This document shows, piece after piece, positions 22,675-33,191 of a DNA stretch of 64,000 nt. Position 1 is the first letter of the stretch. The number at the start of each line of letters is the position of its first letter. Source of the DNA: Molossus alvarezi (taxonomy: Eukaryota; Chordata; Mammalia; Chiroptera; Molossidae); NCBI GenBank assembly GCA_037176705.1, contig CM073897.1, forward strand, positions 41,108,488 through 41,172,487, read 5' to 3'. A model generated the notes under the pieces. It saw only the letters and a list, made by a program, of their open reading frames with translations. It had not been told where the DNA came from and made no database searches. A program made the position numbers and the translations under genes.

Positions 22675-23570
22675 GTCCAACAAACTTTGCCTGCTATGAA
22701 AATCTTCTCTTGTCAGCCTAACATTGCCTCTCGATTTATAACTCTTTATCCTTAATGTCAGTGAATCCATTTTGGGACATGTCGAGTGGGCCCTGTGTTC
22801 TAGATCCGGGCAGAATCTTCTTTCTATTGCCAGCACACCCAGTTCCTTTAACAGGATACAATATTCTTTTAACAGGTTTATTTGTGCACTCGGAGCTTCC
22901 TTCTGATTCAGTCATCACTCTAATTTGGTTCAGCTCATGAAACATCTGTTCCCTTAGCAGACAAGCCCCTTTCACAGATATTCCCCTAGATGAGTTCTAC
23001 TGTACTCCTTGTGATGGGCCACCCCCACCCCTCAGCAACTGCCTAAATAAACATTTGCTCAATATGGAGCAAGTCTTTGAATCGAAGGGGGAAAAGGCTC
23101 TATATTTTGTAATCTCCCCCAAGATATGTTTTTCTTCTTTTAAAAGATGCAACCCTACAAAAAGAGAAGCGACATCACTGGTGGTATGTTTGCGCTGCTC
23201 ACCATCACAGGTCTGGACGGCTGTCCGTGGGCTCAGTAATGCTATCACCTGGTCATGCCCTGAACTCAGGCAGCATTCTGCTGGATCCAAGACAACAAGC
23301 ATGTACTGAGTGCATATTTATATTTAGTTCCAGGTTCCGGGGGAAAACATATTTGGCACAAACCATACTTTTCAGGGGCTCATATTCTCTTAGAGATAAA
23401 TGTATGAGAAAATAGAAAAACGTTTTGAATTGCACTGTGTAAATCTAGATGGCAGCCCTCTCGGGCCAGGAATAGCTAGAATCCCCCAACTAGTCAGATA
23501 CTAGTCCAAGCACCACCTCCGAGTTCTGAAGGGAGAAGACCTGGCTGGAAGTCCCTGCACCATTCTTTAC
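22675..23570. other. Unassigned sequence
   Basis: About 900 bases, no confident repeat. Overlapping short frames on both strands (up to 101 codons at 22997-23302, minus) have no domain signature. Confidence 0.4.
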
Positions 23571-23574
23571 TAGC

Positions 23575-23695
23575 TAAACAGGTATTAGGTACACTCATAT
23601 CCATAGTGCTACCACTGTTAGGGTTGCTTGCAATATTAAACATGACAATATACCCTAAAATACTTTGTAAACCGTAAAATCTTGTATACATATTA
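23575..23695 (+). mobile_element. Possible MIR fragment
   Basis: 'gttagggttgcttgcaat' resembles the MIR 'tagggttgttgtgagga' block, followed by 'actttgtaaaccgtaaaat'. Weak. Confidence 0.4.
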
Positions 23696-24024
23696 GGGGT
23701 TTAGCGGTATTGATTCAGGATTTTCCACATTTCTTATTCAAAAAAACCGTGTGGGTCTTTGATAGGCTAGGAAGGAAACTGAAATGTAGATGCACAAAAA
23801 GCTCAAAGCTTATCTGCTGCTAAGCCGTGCTCAACCCAGGTGTGCAGAAAGGCTCCAATCGCTGGGACCTAGGACCAAGTCTTTTCCCCTGCTTATCCCC
23901 AGTGACCCATCTTGAGTAGAACCCACCTCTCCAAATCTGACTTAAATAAATATATCATTGATTGCCTCATAAAAACTCTCACCAGGGGTTTCTTTTATTT
24001 TTCTGTCCCATATTTTAACATATT

Positions 24025-24240
24025 TTAGCACTTATATGCTAGGCCCTATTTTAAGAACTTAATATTTATCAATGTATATAATAATCCCAGTAACAATAGC
24101 CCCATTTTAAAGATGAGAAAAGGCACAGAGAAGATTAAATAATTTACCCCAGGTTATATAACTAGTATGTAGTACAGCTGTGAGTCAGTCACAGGTAGTT
24201 TAGCCCCAAGGGTAAGAGTCTTAACCACTGTGCTACTGAT
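24025..24240 (-). mobile_element. MIR, full length
   Basis: Reversed MIR almost end to end: 'cttatatgctaggccctat', 'cccattttaaagatgagaa', 'aaggcacagagaagattaa', through to 'gagtcttaaccactgtgcta' at the tRNA-like A-box end. Confidence 0.92.
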
Positions 24241-24279
24241 GTTGACATGGAGTGCCCATGTTAAAGATACTATCTTTTG

Positions 24280-24470
24280 TCTGTCTGTACCTGACTTCAT
24301 GTTAAGACTTTTAATGACTTAACTCTTGTTGGAAGAGCATAACATCCAAAGCCTTAACTACCTGCGTCAAACTACCACCATACCTTAACTTTCCTGAGCT
24401 TCATCTTCTCCATCTTTCCTCAGGTGTCTCCTTGTTGCCTCTTTTTATTTCATGTCCCATAACCTGGAAG
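24280..24470 (+). mobile_element. L2 fragment
   Basis: 'ccaaagccttaactacctg' and 'catcttctccatctttcctc' look like the forward L2 segment upstream of the longer L2 copy to the right. Confidence 0.5.
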
Positions 24471-24624
24471 GATCTGCAGGTGTCTCTAGTCTATCAGCCC
24501 TCAAAGTATTGAAAATCGCCATCTATCGCCATTGCAATGGCATCGCTGTAGAAATCTAGAACATCCTCTTGCCGCCAAAACTCGGGGCTCTGCAGCCCTC
24601 AACTTGTATGACAGCCCTATGTTT

Positions 24625-24903
24625 GATATCTTCCTTTTTTTTTTTTTGTATCCTCACCCGAGGACATTTTTCCATTTTTTGTTCAGGTAGAGTGGGAGGG
24701 AGAGAGAGGAACAGAGAGAGAGAGAGAAACATCGATGTGAAAGGAACACATCGAGTGGCTGCCACCCGCACAACCGACCAGGGCCGGGGACAAACTGCAA
24801 CCGAGGTACGCGCCCTCAGCGGGAACCGAACCCGGGTCTCTCAGGACCACAGGCCGACGCTCTAACCGCTGAGCCAAACCAGCCAGGGCGATATCTTCCT
24901 TTT
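24625..24903 (-). mobile_element. VES SINE with 14-bp TSD
   Basis: Perfect 'gatatcttcctttt' duplications at both ends (24625-24638 and 24890-24903). Well preserved body with many intact CpGs ('ccgaacccgggtctctcag', 'ggccgacgctctaaccgct'), indicating a fairly young insertion. It splits a forward L2 region. Confidence 0.97.
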
Positions 24904-24904
24904 T

Positions 24905-26065
24905 AACATTCTCTCTCAACTTAAGTTCTATGGTAACACTCTCCCAACCTTCCTTCCAACACTCTAGATAATTTTTCCCCTTCTCCCCTGCAGGCATCTG
25001 CTCCTCTCTAACTTTTCAAATATCAGTGCTATGTAAGGTTTCATTCTGTACCCTCTTCTCTTCCCACTGTGCCTTCTTAGACAGATTTACAGACAGCATG
25101 GCTTCAACTACTACCTAAACCTGGTAAGTCATAATCCTCTCTTTTTAGCTTAGATTATACACCTTACTTCTGACATACATTTCAAGCTGGATGCTCTGGG
25201 TGAACCTTATGTTGAACTTCTTCCTCAAACTGAATTTATCAGTTTCCCCTCCCATTCAATCCGCAGCTCCTCCTGTATTACTTAGTCTACACCACCGGCC
25301 AGAAACTTGGAAGCAGATCTAGATCCCTCCATTTCCCCAACTTTTCTTATGTTAAATCCAGGTAAATCCCATCCATTCTCTCCTCTTTGTATCTACTTTA
25401 TAGGCCTTTATTGTCTCTTCTGTGGATTCTTTCAGGTTTTTGGTTTTGTTTTGTTTCTCATTCTCCAAAATCTCTACCACAGACCTAGCCCAATGATATT
25501 TATGACACAAAGATCTGATTATGTCATCACTTTATTCAGAAGGGTTCACTGGTGTCCCATTGCCTATTCATTTCTAAACTTCTGTTCAGATCATCAAGGC
25601 CATTCATTGGCCGTCTGACCGCTGATCTCTATCATTTTCTTCTGTCGTTTTCCCATCCTCCAATTTGTACTCTATATTCTTTTAACGCTGGTTCACTGGT
25701 AATCCCTAAAATTATCCATGCTGTCTTCTGCCTCCCTGCCTTTGCACATGTCATTGCCTCTGCTCACATGCTCAAGCACCTAGTATGTGACAGGTATAGT
25801 GACCCTCTTATCCACACAGTGAACTCTTATTCACCTTTCAAGCTTCTTTGTAAAGTATCACCTCCTCAGTGAAACCTCCCATGATTTTCTCAGGCAGACT
25901 TAGTTGGTATTCTGCCTAGAATGGAATAATTGTGTCTTTGTTTTTCTAGGAAACTGTGGGCTCCTTCCGGATAGGAACTCTTTCTTTTCATCTCTGTAGA
26001 CCAATGTCTTGCACAGCACTTGACCCATAGCAGCCATTAATAGATGTTTGTTGAGTAAGGGTGAA
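24905..26065 (+). mobile_element. L2 LINE, long 3' portion (about 1.1 kb)
   Basis: Forward L2 from the end of ORF2 to the 3' end: 'ggtgtcccattgcctattc', 'catcaaggccattcattgg', 'cctttgcacatgtcattgc', 'tatcacctcctcagtgaaac', 'gtcttgcacagcacttgac', ending 'tagatgtttgttgagtaagg'. The 103- and 106-codon frames inside are remnants. Confidence 0.85.
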
Positions 26066-26069
26066 CAAT

Positions 26070-26865
26070 TTGATGGAAAAAACTGTATACTTATCTATAA
26101 AATACTTGCATGTATGCATGAGTGTATAGATGGATAGCATGCAACCGTGTGATCAGAGCCTATTTTATGGACTTCAGTTTACAACCCCAACATTTAGAAA
26201 GCAACATTTAGGAAATTTATTTCCTTCAGTAATTATTACAAGTGTATCATTATATATCAGTCCCATGGCCAAATAGCTAGGTATTGTGAAATAACTTGAA
26301 CACAATAGCTTCTTAAATTGGGCATTAATGTATTACAATTTATTAAAATACTTAAATAGAAATATTTTTTTAGTATTCAACAATATTACATGCAAACAGC
26401 ATTTGAATACTAGTGGGGGAAAATGTGGAACCTCTTAGATATCTTTCTTCTAACTGCTAAATTTTATTCTTTTTTCTTCTTCATATTTCTATGCATGGAT
26501 ACTAACTCTCTCTAAAACTAGTAATTTTTGTGTGTGGAGAGCTTTTTGATTTCAATCCAGGTTGACCTCAAAACTTCTGTGGGCTCTGTCTTCTGACTGA
26601 GCGTTTCTGTTTTGATCAGATGCATGTTATGAGAAAAAATGTCTTTTACCAGATTCTCCATAATTACATGACGAAATAGTTGGCCATTGTGAACCTTACC
26701 AATAATTATGATTTCCCATGCATTCCTATTAGAGATAGATATTATAGATGTCAAAGATAGATGTTAGAGCAAGATCTAGTGATGTTACCAATTTTAAAAT
26801 TATTTGTATAACTACATAAATTATTATTCTATATCACATGTATAGTATATAATACAAAATATTAA
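26070..26865. other. AT-rich unassigned sequence
   Basis: AT-rich with no diagnostic repeat ends. A 78-codon minus frame (26518-26754) has no recognisable motif. Confidence 0.4.
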
Positions 26866-26945
26866 ATAAAATATATTAATGTATGTGTGTTTATATACAT
26901 GTATATACATATATATACACACACACATATATATATATAAACATA
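26866..26945 (+). repeat. Alternating TA/CA purine-pyrimidine tract
   Basis: Runs of tatata, acacacaca and tatatatata in close succession. Such tracts are length-variable and can adopt non-B DNA. The short His/Tyr/Ile-rich frames on both strands come from it. Confidence 0.85.
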
Positions 26946-27059
26946 AATATTTCAGAAGTATGGGTGAAAATACTTTTCTGTTGACTCTCCCGGAATGTAT
27001 AAACATCCAGTTGGCTTGCAAACCCAATTTTGAATCACTCTTTACTTTGAAGGACTTTC

Positions 27060-27300
27060 ATATTATGAAAAAATTTAATGTAAGTAAATATTTGTGAAGT
27101 ATTACATATATGCAGAAAAATACACAAATTATAAGTCTACAGCTCACTAAATGTATAAAGGGGACAGAGACACCCAAAGGTTCCCTGGTGCCTGTATCTG
27201 TCATCATCTTCTGCCAAAGGTCACTAGTTTTCTGACTTCTAGCACTGTGATGATGTTGCTTTTAAATACCAACAACAGAATTGGACAAGGGTTCCAAACA
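27060..27300 (-). mobile_element. L1ME/HAL1-like 3' end fragment
   Basis: Contains 'ataagtctacagctcacta' and 'ggttccctggtgcctgtatc', then 'tttctgacttctagcactg', the antisense of an old L1 3' block. The same block is clearer at about 44.1 kb. Confidence 0.5.
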
Positions 27301-27559
27301 GAGGTAGACAGGAGTATGTGGGAGTGTAGGGTTAGATGACATGTAAGTCTTTTTCAATCTTAAGATTCTGTGATAACTTGTTTTCCTACAGCTCATGTCC
27401 ACATCATCCTGGTTATAGCCCTTTGAGTTTTTCCTCCCAAATATCAATGTGTTCCCTTTTAATCTCTACCCTTTCTTTCCATTCTCCAGTCTAAATATGT
27501 TACTCAAATTAACTCAAGTATTAAGAATAACTGTGAAGGAAACACAAAGCCAAGGGCAT

Positions 27560-27930
27560 GTTGACAATATCCATTTAAAATTTTAATCATAAGAGTAATG
27601 CAACAATATCACGGAAAATTTGGACAATAAAACCAAAAAAATGACTCATAAAACAACCATCATTACAAAGAAATACATGAATTTTAGAGTGTTTTCATAC
27701 ATATAATGTATAATTACTTATATTTGACATCAATTCATTTAATTTCATATTATAAGCATTTTTCCATGTAATCTATAATCAATATAGTGATTAGTGGCTG
27801 CGTAATATTACAGTAAGTAGATATATCCTAATTTGTCTAAATAATAATTTAGGCTGCTTCAAATATTTCAATGGTATAAATAAAGCTGTATGGAACATCT
27901 TTTTGCATATGTCTGTATTCTTCATTTGCG
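27560..27930 (-). mobile_element. Old L1 3' fragment
   Basis: 'catttttccatgtaatcta', 'gtggctgcgtaatattaca' and 'aataaagctgtatggaacat' match antisense old L1 ('ggctgcatagtattccat', 'aataatgctgcaatgaac'). Confidence 0.65.
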
Positions 27931-28190
27931 CTTTTTACTTAGGAGAGATTCCCACATATGTGGGGTAGAGAGGAACATTCATGTTCAAGGGAGACCCCAA
28001 ACCTTTCAGCTTTGCACTTTATTTACTGCATAATTAAAGTAGACATGCGATGGGTCCCTTGAAGCAGAGATTTGGATTTCATTAACTTTTCTGGCATAAA
28101 AATCAGAAAGCAAATAAGCCATTTCTGCCTGGACTAGATCAATTAGTTAGGCACACAGAGAGTTAACTTAGAAAATGGCTCAAGATTAAA

Positions 28191-28468
28191 CTCCAGTGTA
28201 GCCCTGGCCAGTTTGCCTCATCAGTTCAAGTGTCAGCCTGCGGGCCAGAGAGACCCAGGTTCGGTTCCCACGAAGGGCACGTACCTTGGTTGCAGTTTGT
28301 CCCCGGCCCTGGTTGGGTTGTGCAGGAGGCAGCCACTTGATGTGTCCCTTTCATATCCATGTTTCTCTCTCCCCCCACCCCGACTCTATCTGAACAAAAA
28401 ATGGAAAAATGTCCTCGGGTGAGGATAAAAAAGAAAACAAAAACAAGCAAAAAAAACCTCCAGTGTAG
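28191..28468 (+). mobile_element. VES SINE with 11-bp TSD
   Basis: Perfect 'ctccagtgtag' duplications (28191-28201, 28458-28468). Starts 'ccctggccagtttgcctca'. B-box 'ggttcggttcc', then the tail motif 'tcctcgggtgaggat' and an A-rich run with C/G interruptions. Confidence 0.96.
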
Positions 28469-29145
28469 CTGGTCTATGGCGGCCACTATACACTAAACTG
28501 GTCATTTCTCCATCCTCCCGGTTTTTTAAAATAGTCGTCCAACTGATTTACAACGATTATTGCTGCAACTTGAGATTTGGGCAAAAATCTATTATATAGA
28601 GCACAGGGCCTGAAAGGAAACCATTTAACTTGTTAAATGAGTCTGGGTAGGAGGGAGAGAGAGAAAGTAAAAAAAGGCAGAGGTGGATGGGAAGTAAGGA
28701 GGGAGACGAGATTTCTTTTTGAATTGAAAAACTTGAACACTGATTGTCCTAGAAATCCTTTTAATCTATTACCTGAGGTCTGAAACGGTTTGTTTTAAAA
28801 TTTTTCAGAAACTAAGCTAGAGAAAAACAAAATTGTATTAACTGATTAACAGTCTAAAATTAGAGATTAATTCTATTGTGGCGCTCAGTTTTTGTCTAAT
28901 TAGCTGAATAGAAGTGATTAATTTCGAGGACAGAATTGGCACAATGAAAACTTAGAGAAAATTCAACATTTACTAAAAACTTGAGAAACTATCTCTATGT
29001 GCAGACTATTTTATTGGTAAAATATATTACTTATCTTATATACCATCCCTATCCCTAGTAGTTTGTTCCCAGGGGATGAGCTAATGAGGATGATTACAGA
29101 AGGTCTATGTGATGATGAAACACTTGAATGAAATTTTGAAATATG
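28469..29145. other. AT-rich repeat-free block
   Basis: Rich in homeodomain-type core motifs (ttaatc, attaac, ctaattagc, gattaatt) between 28740 and 28960, with no repeat signature. I flag it as possible regulatory sequence only. Confidence 0.4.
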
Positions 29146-29149
29146 AACA

Positions 29150-30005
29150 AAAATTTATTAATGAGCACCTCTAGTAATCCAATATTCAGTTTAAGGTTTA
29201 GGATTGGGGAATATGAAACATGAGTCAATCCTCAAGGATATACACATACATCCATAATGACAACATATTAAGGTCTGGGCTATGATAAGAAAACGAAAAG
29301 AGACAAGAGGGGAAAGGAAGGAAGAACAAACAAACAAACAACACTGTGTTTGGAGTACCCGGACCAGACAGTCAGGGAAGGCTTCCTGGAAGCGGTCTCA
29401 CTGAAGCGCAGTCTGAAGGATAAGCAGGCAATAGGGCATAGCCATGTAGGCTTGGAGATGCTTAACAGGGTGGGAAGCTTTCAGCTTTCCAGACAGAAGA
29501 GGAAATAGCGCTTATTTGGAGAGCCTGGAATATCAGTGGGAGGCAGTAAATGTTTTATATGAGACAGAGGAGCCAGCAGGTACTAAAATATAAAGTGCCT
29601 TAAAAAATTAGTTGTGTTTTTTTGCCCTGGCGGGTTTGGCTCAGCGCTTAGAACATCAGCTGGCAGACCAGAGTCATGGGTTCAATATCGGTCAAGGGCA
29701 CATTCCTCGGTTGTGATTCAGTCCCCAGCCCTGGTTGGGGTCGTGTGGGAGGCAACCAAGCGATGTGTCTCTCACATCAATGTTTTTCTCTTTCTCTCTC
29801 TCCCCCTTGGGTGAGGATTTAAAGAAAAGAAAAAAAAAAAACTAGTCTTTTTGCACTATGACCTGGGGAGTTATTGAGGGATCTTAAGCAGGTGGCCAAC
29901 ACTGTGGAAGCTGAAAGTTACTTGGTCACTGTGAGTGCAGTAGGAGAGCATATTCGAAGGTCTAGGCTGGAAAAGGGGGAGCAATGAGGAGGCTGTGGCA
30001 ATGGC
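29150..30005 (-). mobile_element. L2 LINE, interrupted by VES
   Basis: Reversed L2: 'agtcagggaaggcttcctgg', 'agtctgaaggataagcagg', then beyond the SINE 'ggatcttaagcaggtggcc' and 'caatgaggaggctgtggca'. The VES at 29623-29846 splits it. Confidence 0.75.
29623..29846 (+). mobile_element. VES SINE with internal deletion
   Basis: Starts 'gccctggcgggtttggctc' and ends 'ttgggtgaggatttaaag' plus an A-run. The stretch between the pyrimidine block and the GGGTGAGG tail (normally 'ctatctgaacaaaaaatgg...') is missing. Flanks 'ttagttgtgttttttt' and 'ctagtctttttg' are a poor TSD match. Confidence 0.9.
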
Positions 30006-30024
30006 TCTGCAAAGGGGCCACCAA

Positions 30025-30180
30025 GCTGTGTCTGTAAAGGGCCAGATGGTAAAACCTCAGACTCAGCGGGCCACCTGCCCCATCCCGCGGTCGCTCTGCC
30101 GCTGTAGCGCAAACTCTACCACAGACAGTCCACAATGGGTGGACATGGCTGTGTTCCTAAAACCTTGTGTTTACAGGCAA
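30025..30180 (-). mobile_element. Nonautonomous hAT-like DNA transposon, family uncertain
   Basis: 'tctgtaaagggccagatggt', 'tgccgctgtagcgcaaac', 'gacatggctgtgttcct' match a common old mammalian element whose terminal repeat begins CAGGGGTCGGCAAACT. The termini are not preserved here, so superfamily placement is from memory of the consensus. Confidence 0.55.
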
Positions 30181-30658
30181 TAATGTCTGAACCTAATTTT
30201 CACATGTCATGAAACATTACACTTCTGATTTTTTTCAACCATTTAAAAATGTGAAAAACATTCTACTGGTTCAGAGGACACAGATAGCAACCTCAGCCGA
30301 TGTAGTGGGAGTGAGAAAGGAGCTCGGTCGATGGGTTTGCAAGCCTCCGTGTAGGGCTCAGGATGAACTGGTGCCTGCTGGTTAAGGGGGAGCAGCCTCA
30401 AGGGTACAGCTCTGGGTTCTGTAGCTTGGGTCCTGGGTGAAAGGTGGGCCTCCAACCTGACAGAGGACACAGAGGGAAAGGATTTGGACACGGGAATGCA
30501 GAGGCTGCCTGCCTGCCCTTCTGGACGATTCAGTACTTAGGGATGTTGTATCCTCTGAGAAAAGTATTTTGAACTATGTGTGCGTAGAGTGATTTTGTTG
30601 TTCTAGTTCTTGGCAAACACTTGCTTACTATTTGGGGGCAATTTTTTTAACTGTATTA

Positions 30659-30842
30659 CAATGGTTCTCAACCTTCCTAACGCCGCGACCTTTTAATACA
30701 TGTTGTGGTGACCCCCAACCATAAAATTATTTTCGTTGCTACTTCATAACTGTAATTTTGCTAGTGTTATGTCTTAGACGACCCCTGTGAAAGGGTCGTT
30801 CGAACCCCAAAGGGCTCGCGACCCATAGGTTGAGAATCGCTG
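30659..30842 (+). mobile_element. SPIN-type hAT MITE (184 bp)
   Basis: Both inverted ends are present: 'caatggttctcaacctt' at the left and 'aggttgagaatcgctg' at the right. Internal blocks 'gtggtgacccccaaccat', 'gctacttcataactgtaat' and 'gaaagggtcgttcgaaccc' are diagnostic for the nonautonomous SPIN/OposCharlie family. It has no coding capacity and would have been moved by a SPIN hAT transposase in trans. Internally shorter than intact MITEs, and no clear 8-bp TSD. Confidence 0.9.
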
Positions 30843-31405
30843 CATAGAAAGTGACAAAGAGAAATTAATGTCCATTACTAATATCAACCTTTTAAAATCC
30901 ATCTCCTTCTTGGACATCTTCAGAAAACTGTCTCATACAATCCCCAAATGCAATGTGACCCCTATGCCGATGCCATATACCGGGCTGTGTACACACTGCA
31001 TGTTTGTATCATTCCTGCATGGCATAATTCTCATGGAATAATTAGGAGGTACACAAACTAACGATAAATGTTAGCTCTTTGAAATGGGTTTTGATGAGAT
31101 TATCATAATCTGATTATGCAGCTTCAAAGAACCTCTCCCAAGCCCGGTGTTTCCCTGTCTGATCCAATCTGCCACTGTCTGTGGCCAGACAGCCTCTGCA
31201 TGAAGATTGATCATGAGGGCCAGCCAAGTCTCTGCTCCCTGAATCATAAATATGCATGAAGAGCAGGTACTTAGTTTGGGTTCCCGCCTCCGGGCAGCTC
31301 CAACATTCCGGGCAAGGCCCCATTCTACCAAATAAAGGAAAAAATAAGGAATGTTCAAATTGGGAAATAAATCACAATTTCTTTTCGAAATAGCAAAGTA
31401 GAGTT
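30843..31405. other. Repeat-free block
   Basis: No repeat recognised. 31040-31290 includes 'gattatcataatctgattat', 'tcataaatatgcatgaag' (octamer-like atgcat) and 'ggaataattagg', which recall noncoding regulatory DNA. The 95-codon minus frame here is unsupported. Confidence 0.4.
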
Positions 31406-31407
31406 GA

Positions 31408-31523
31408 ATGGTAGTTAAGAAGGTAGGTTTAAGTGTAATAGGTCTTGATTCTAAGTCCAGTTGATTCCTTTATCTAACTCTATACCTTGGTCAGGCTATT
31501 TAACTTCTCTGAGCAGATTAAAG
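31408..31523 (+). mobile_element. MIR 5' half
   Basis: 'atggtagttaagaaggtagg', 'taccttggtcaggctattt' and 'aacttctctgagcag' follow the forward MIR. The VES nest to its right was inserted into or next to it. Confidence 0.75.
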
Positions 31524-31535
31524 TCATACTAACAC

Positions 31536-31811
31536 CAGCCCTGACTGCTATGGTTAGAGAGTTGGCCGACATACTGAAGGGTCATGGGTTCGATTCCCTG
31601 TCAAGGTCACATACTTGCGTTGCAGGTTTGATCCCCGGCCTAGGTCAGGGCATGTGCAGAAGGCAGCTGATATATGTCTCTTTCACATAGATGTTTCTCT
31701 CTCTCTCTCTTCCTTCCCCTTCCTCCTTCACCACCTTCCTCCTTCACCACCTCCCTCCTTCCCACTTTCTCTAAAAATCAATGGAGAACATATCCTAGGG
31801 TGAGAATTAAA
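31536..31811 (+). mobile_element. VES SINE, outer (oldest) copy of nest
   Basis: Head 'cagccctgactgctatggt', B-box 'gggttcgattccc', tail motif 'tcctagggtgagaattaaa'. More diverged than the third copy. Its pyrimidine block contains a 16-bp direct duplication ('cttcctccttcaccac' at 31719-31734 and 31735-31750). Confidence 0.9.
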
Positions 31812-31824
31812 AATAAATAAATCA

Positions 31825-32010
31825 GCCTGGCCAGTATGGCTCAGTGGTTGAGCATCAACCCATGAACCAGGAGGTCGCTGATTTGATTCCCAGTCAGGGC
31901 ACATGCCCAGGTTGTGGCCCAAATCCCCAGTCAGGGCACATAGGAGGTGGCTAATTGACATTTTCCCTCATGGATGTTTCCATCTCTCTCTCTAAACAAT
32001 AAAGAAAAAA
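31825..32010 (+). mobile_element. VES SINE, second copy of nest
   Basis: Belongs to the other subtype: head 'gcctggccagtatggctcag', 'gttgagcatcaaccc', 'cacatgcccaggttgtgg', and a short tail 'aacaataaag' plus A-run. Confidence 0.92.
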
Positions 32011-32016
32011 AATTAT

Positions 32017-32262
32017 CCCTGGCCGGTTTGGCTCAGCGGTTAGAGCGTCGGCCTGCGGTCCGGAGAGACCCGGGTTCGGTTCCCGCTAAGGGCACATACT
32101 TCGGTTGCAGTTTGTCCCCGGCCCTGGTTGGTCGTGCAGGTGGCAGCCACTCGATGTGTCCCTTCACGTCGATGTTTCTTTCTCTCCCTTCCTCTCTCTC
32201 CCTCCCACTCTATCTGTACAAAAAATGGAAAAATATCCTCGGGTGAGGATTAAAAAAAAAAA
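32017..32262 (+). mobile_element. VES SINE, third (youngest) copy of nest
   Basis: The closest to a consensus VES in this window: 'ccctggccggtttggctcag', 'gttagagcgtcggcctgcgg', B-box 'gggttcggttcc' (about 32072), 'cctcgggtgaggatta', then a poly-A. Many intact CpGs point to recent insertion. A and B boxes are the internal RNA polymerase III promoter. Confidence 0.95.
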
Positions 32263-33188
32263 AAATTAAAAGACTGCCTATTTCTTCTAAAATAAATAAA
32301 TAAATAAATCATACTAACACAGAAAGCCCATCACATAGAAAATCAAACACAGTAATTATATTTAGTATTATTATTGTTATTTTTATTGTTCTATTGTTAA
32401 ACTCTCAGTATAATCTCAGCTAAACTCATTGGAGATAATGTTTAATATTAAGTCTTTGTAAACCCCTAGTAGGTGAAATGAATCAATTATTGTCGGTGAA
32501 TCTCCTATGTTTAAAATTGGGGTTTTTGCGCATTATTTTGTAACAGCCCGCAATGAATTTATAATCATCCACATTTCATATATAAAGACAATAAGCTCTA
32601 AGGGACTAGTACAACAGCATCACTGTATTAGTCTGGGTCAGATAGGCTCTGCTGTGATAACAAAAGAACTACCCTCTCACATGAGAGTAGAAGAAAGCCT
32701 TTTTTAATTTTTAAGGTATAATTGAGATACAACATTATATTAGTTTTAGGTATCTAGCATAATGACTTGATACTTGTATTTATTGCAAGACTTACCACAG
32801 TAAGTCTAGTTAACATCTATTACCATGCATAGTTACAGAATTTTTTTCTTATGATGAGAACTTTTAAAATCTATTCTCTTAGCAACTTTCAAATATGTGG
32901 TACAGTACTATTAACTATAGTCACCATGTTGTACATTACATCCCATGACTTCTTTATTTTATAACTGGACATCAGTAACTTCTCAATTCCTTCACCCGTT
33001 TTGCCCATCTACCCTTCCCACCTCTTGGCAACCACAAATCTGTTCTCTCTATGAACTTTGTTTTTTTTTTTTATTTTACTTTATTTTAGATTCCACATAT
33101 AAGTGAAATCATATGCTATTTGTCCTTTCCTGATGATACACTCTAAGTTCACCCATGTTGTTCCAAGTGGCAAGATTTCATTCTAGTA

Positions 33189-33191
<3 letters not shown>

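Larger units (their letters stand above)
31524..32320 (+). mobile_element. Nest of three VES SINEs sharing an outer TSD
   Basis: The outer duplication 'tcatactaacac' lies at 31524-31535 and 32309-32320, 773 bases apart. Inside are three forward VES copies listed separately. The second and third entered the A-rich tail of the first. The tail sequence aataaataaatca is repeated on both sides of the inner pair (31812-31824, 32299-32311), fitting a second TSD. Confidence 0.9.

Noticed and set aside
28213..28422. Frames such as those beginning in SINE bodies with a 'GSVPAKGTYLGCSLSPAL'-like reading, seen at several loci
   Set aside because: The same peptide recurs wherever a VES copy occurs (24.7, 28.3, 32.0 kb), so it is a SINE translation and not a gene family.
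32017..32100. Possible tRNA gene (good A and B boxes)
   Set aside because: The tRNA-like head belongs to a SINE: it continues into a VES body and poly-A, and a cloverleaf with a proper acceptor end is not present.
31524..32320. Possible CRISPR-like or satellite array because similar units repeat
   Set aside because: Units are whole SINEs of different subtypes inserted by retroposition, with TSDs; no regular repeat-spacer pattern.
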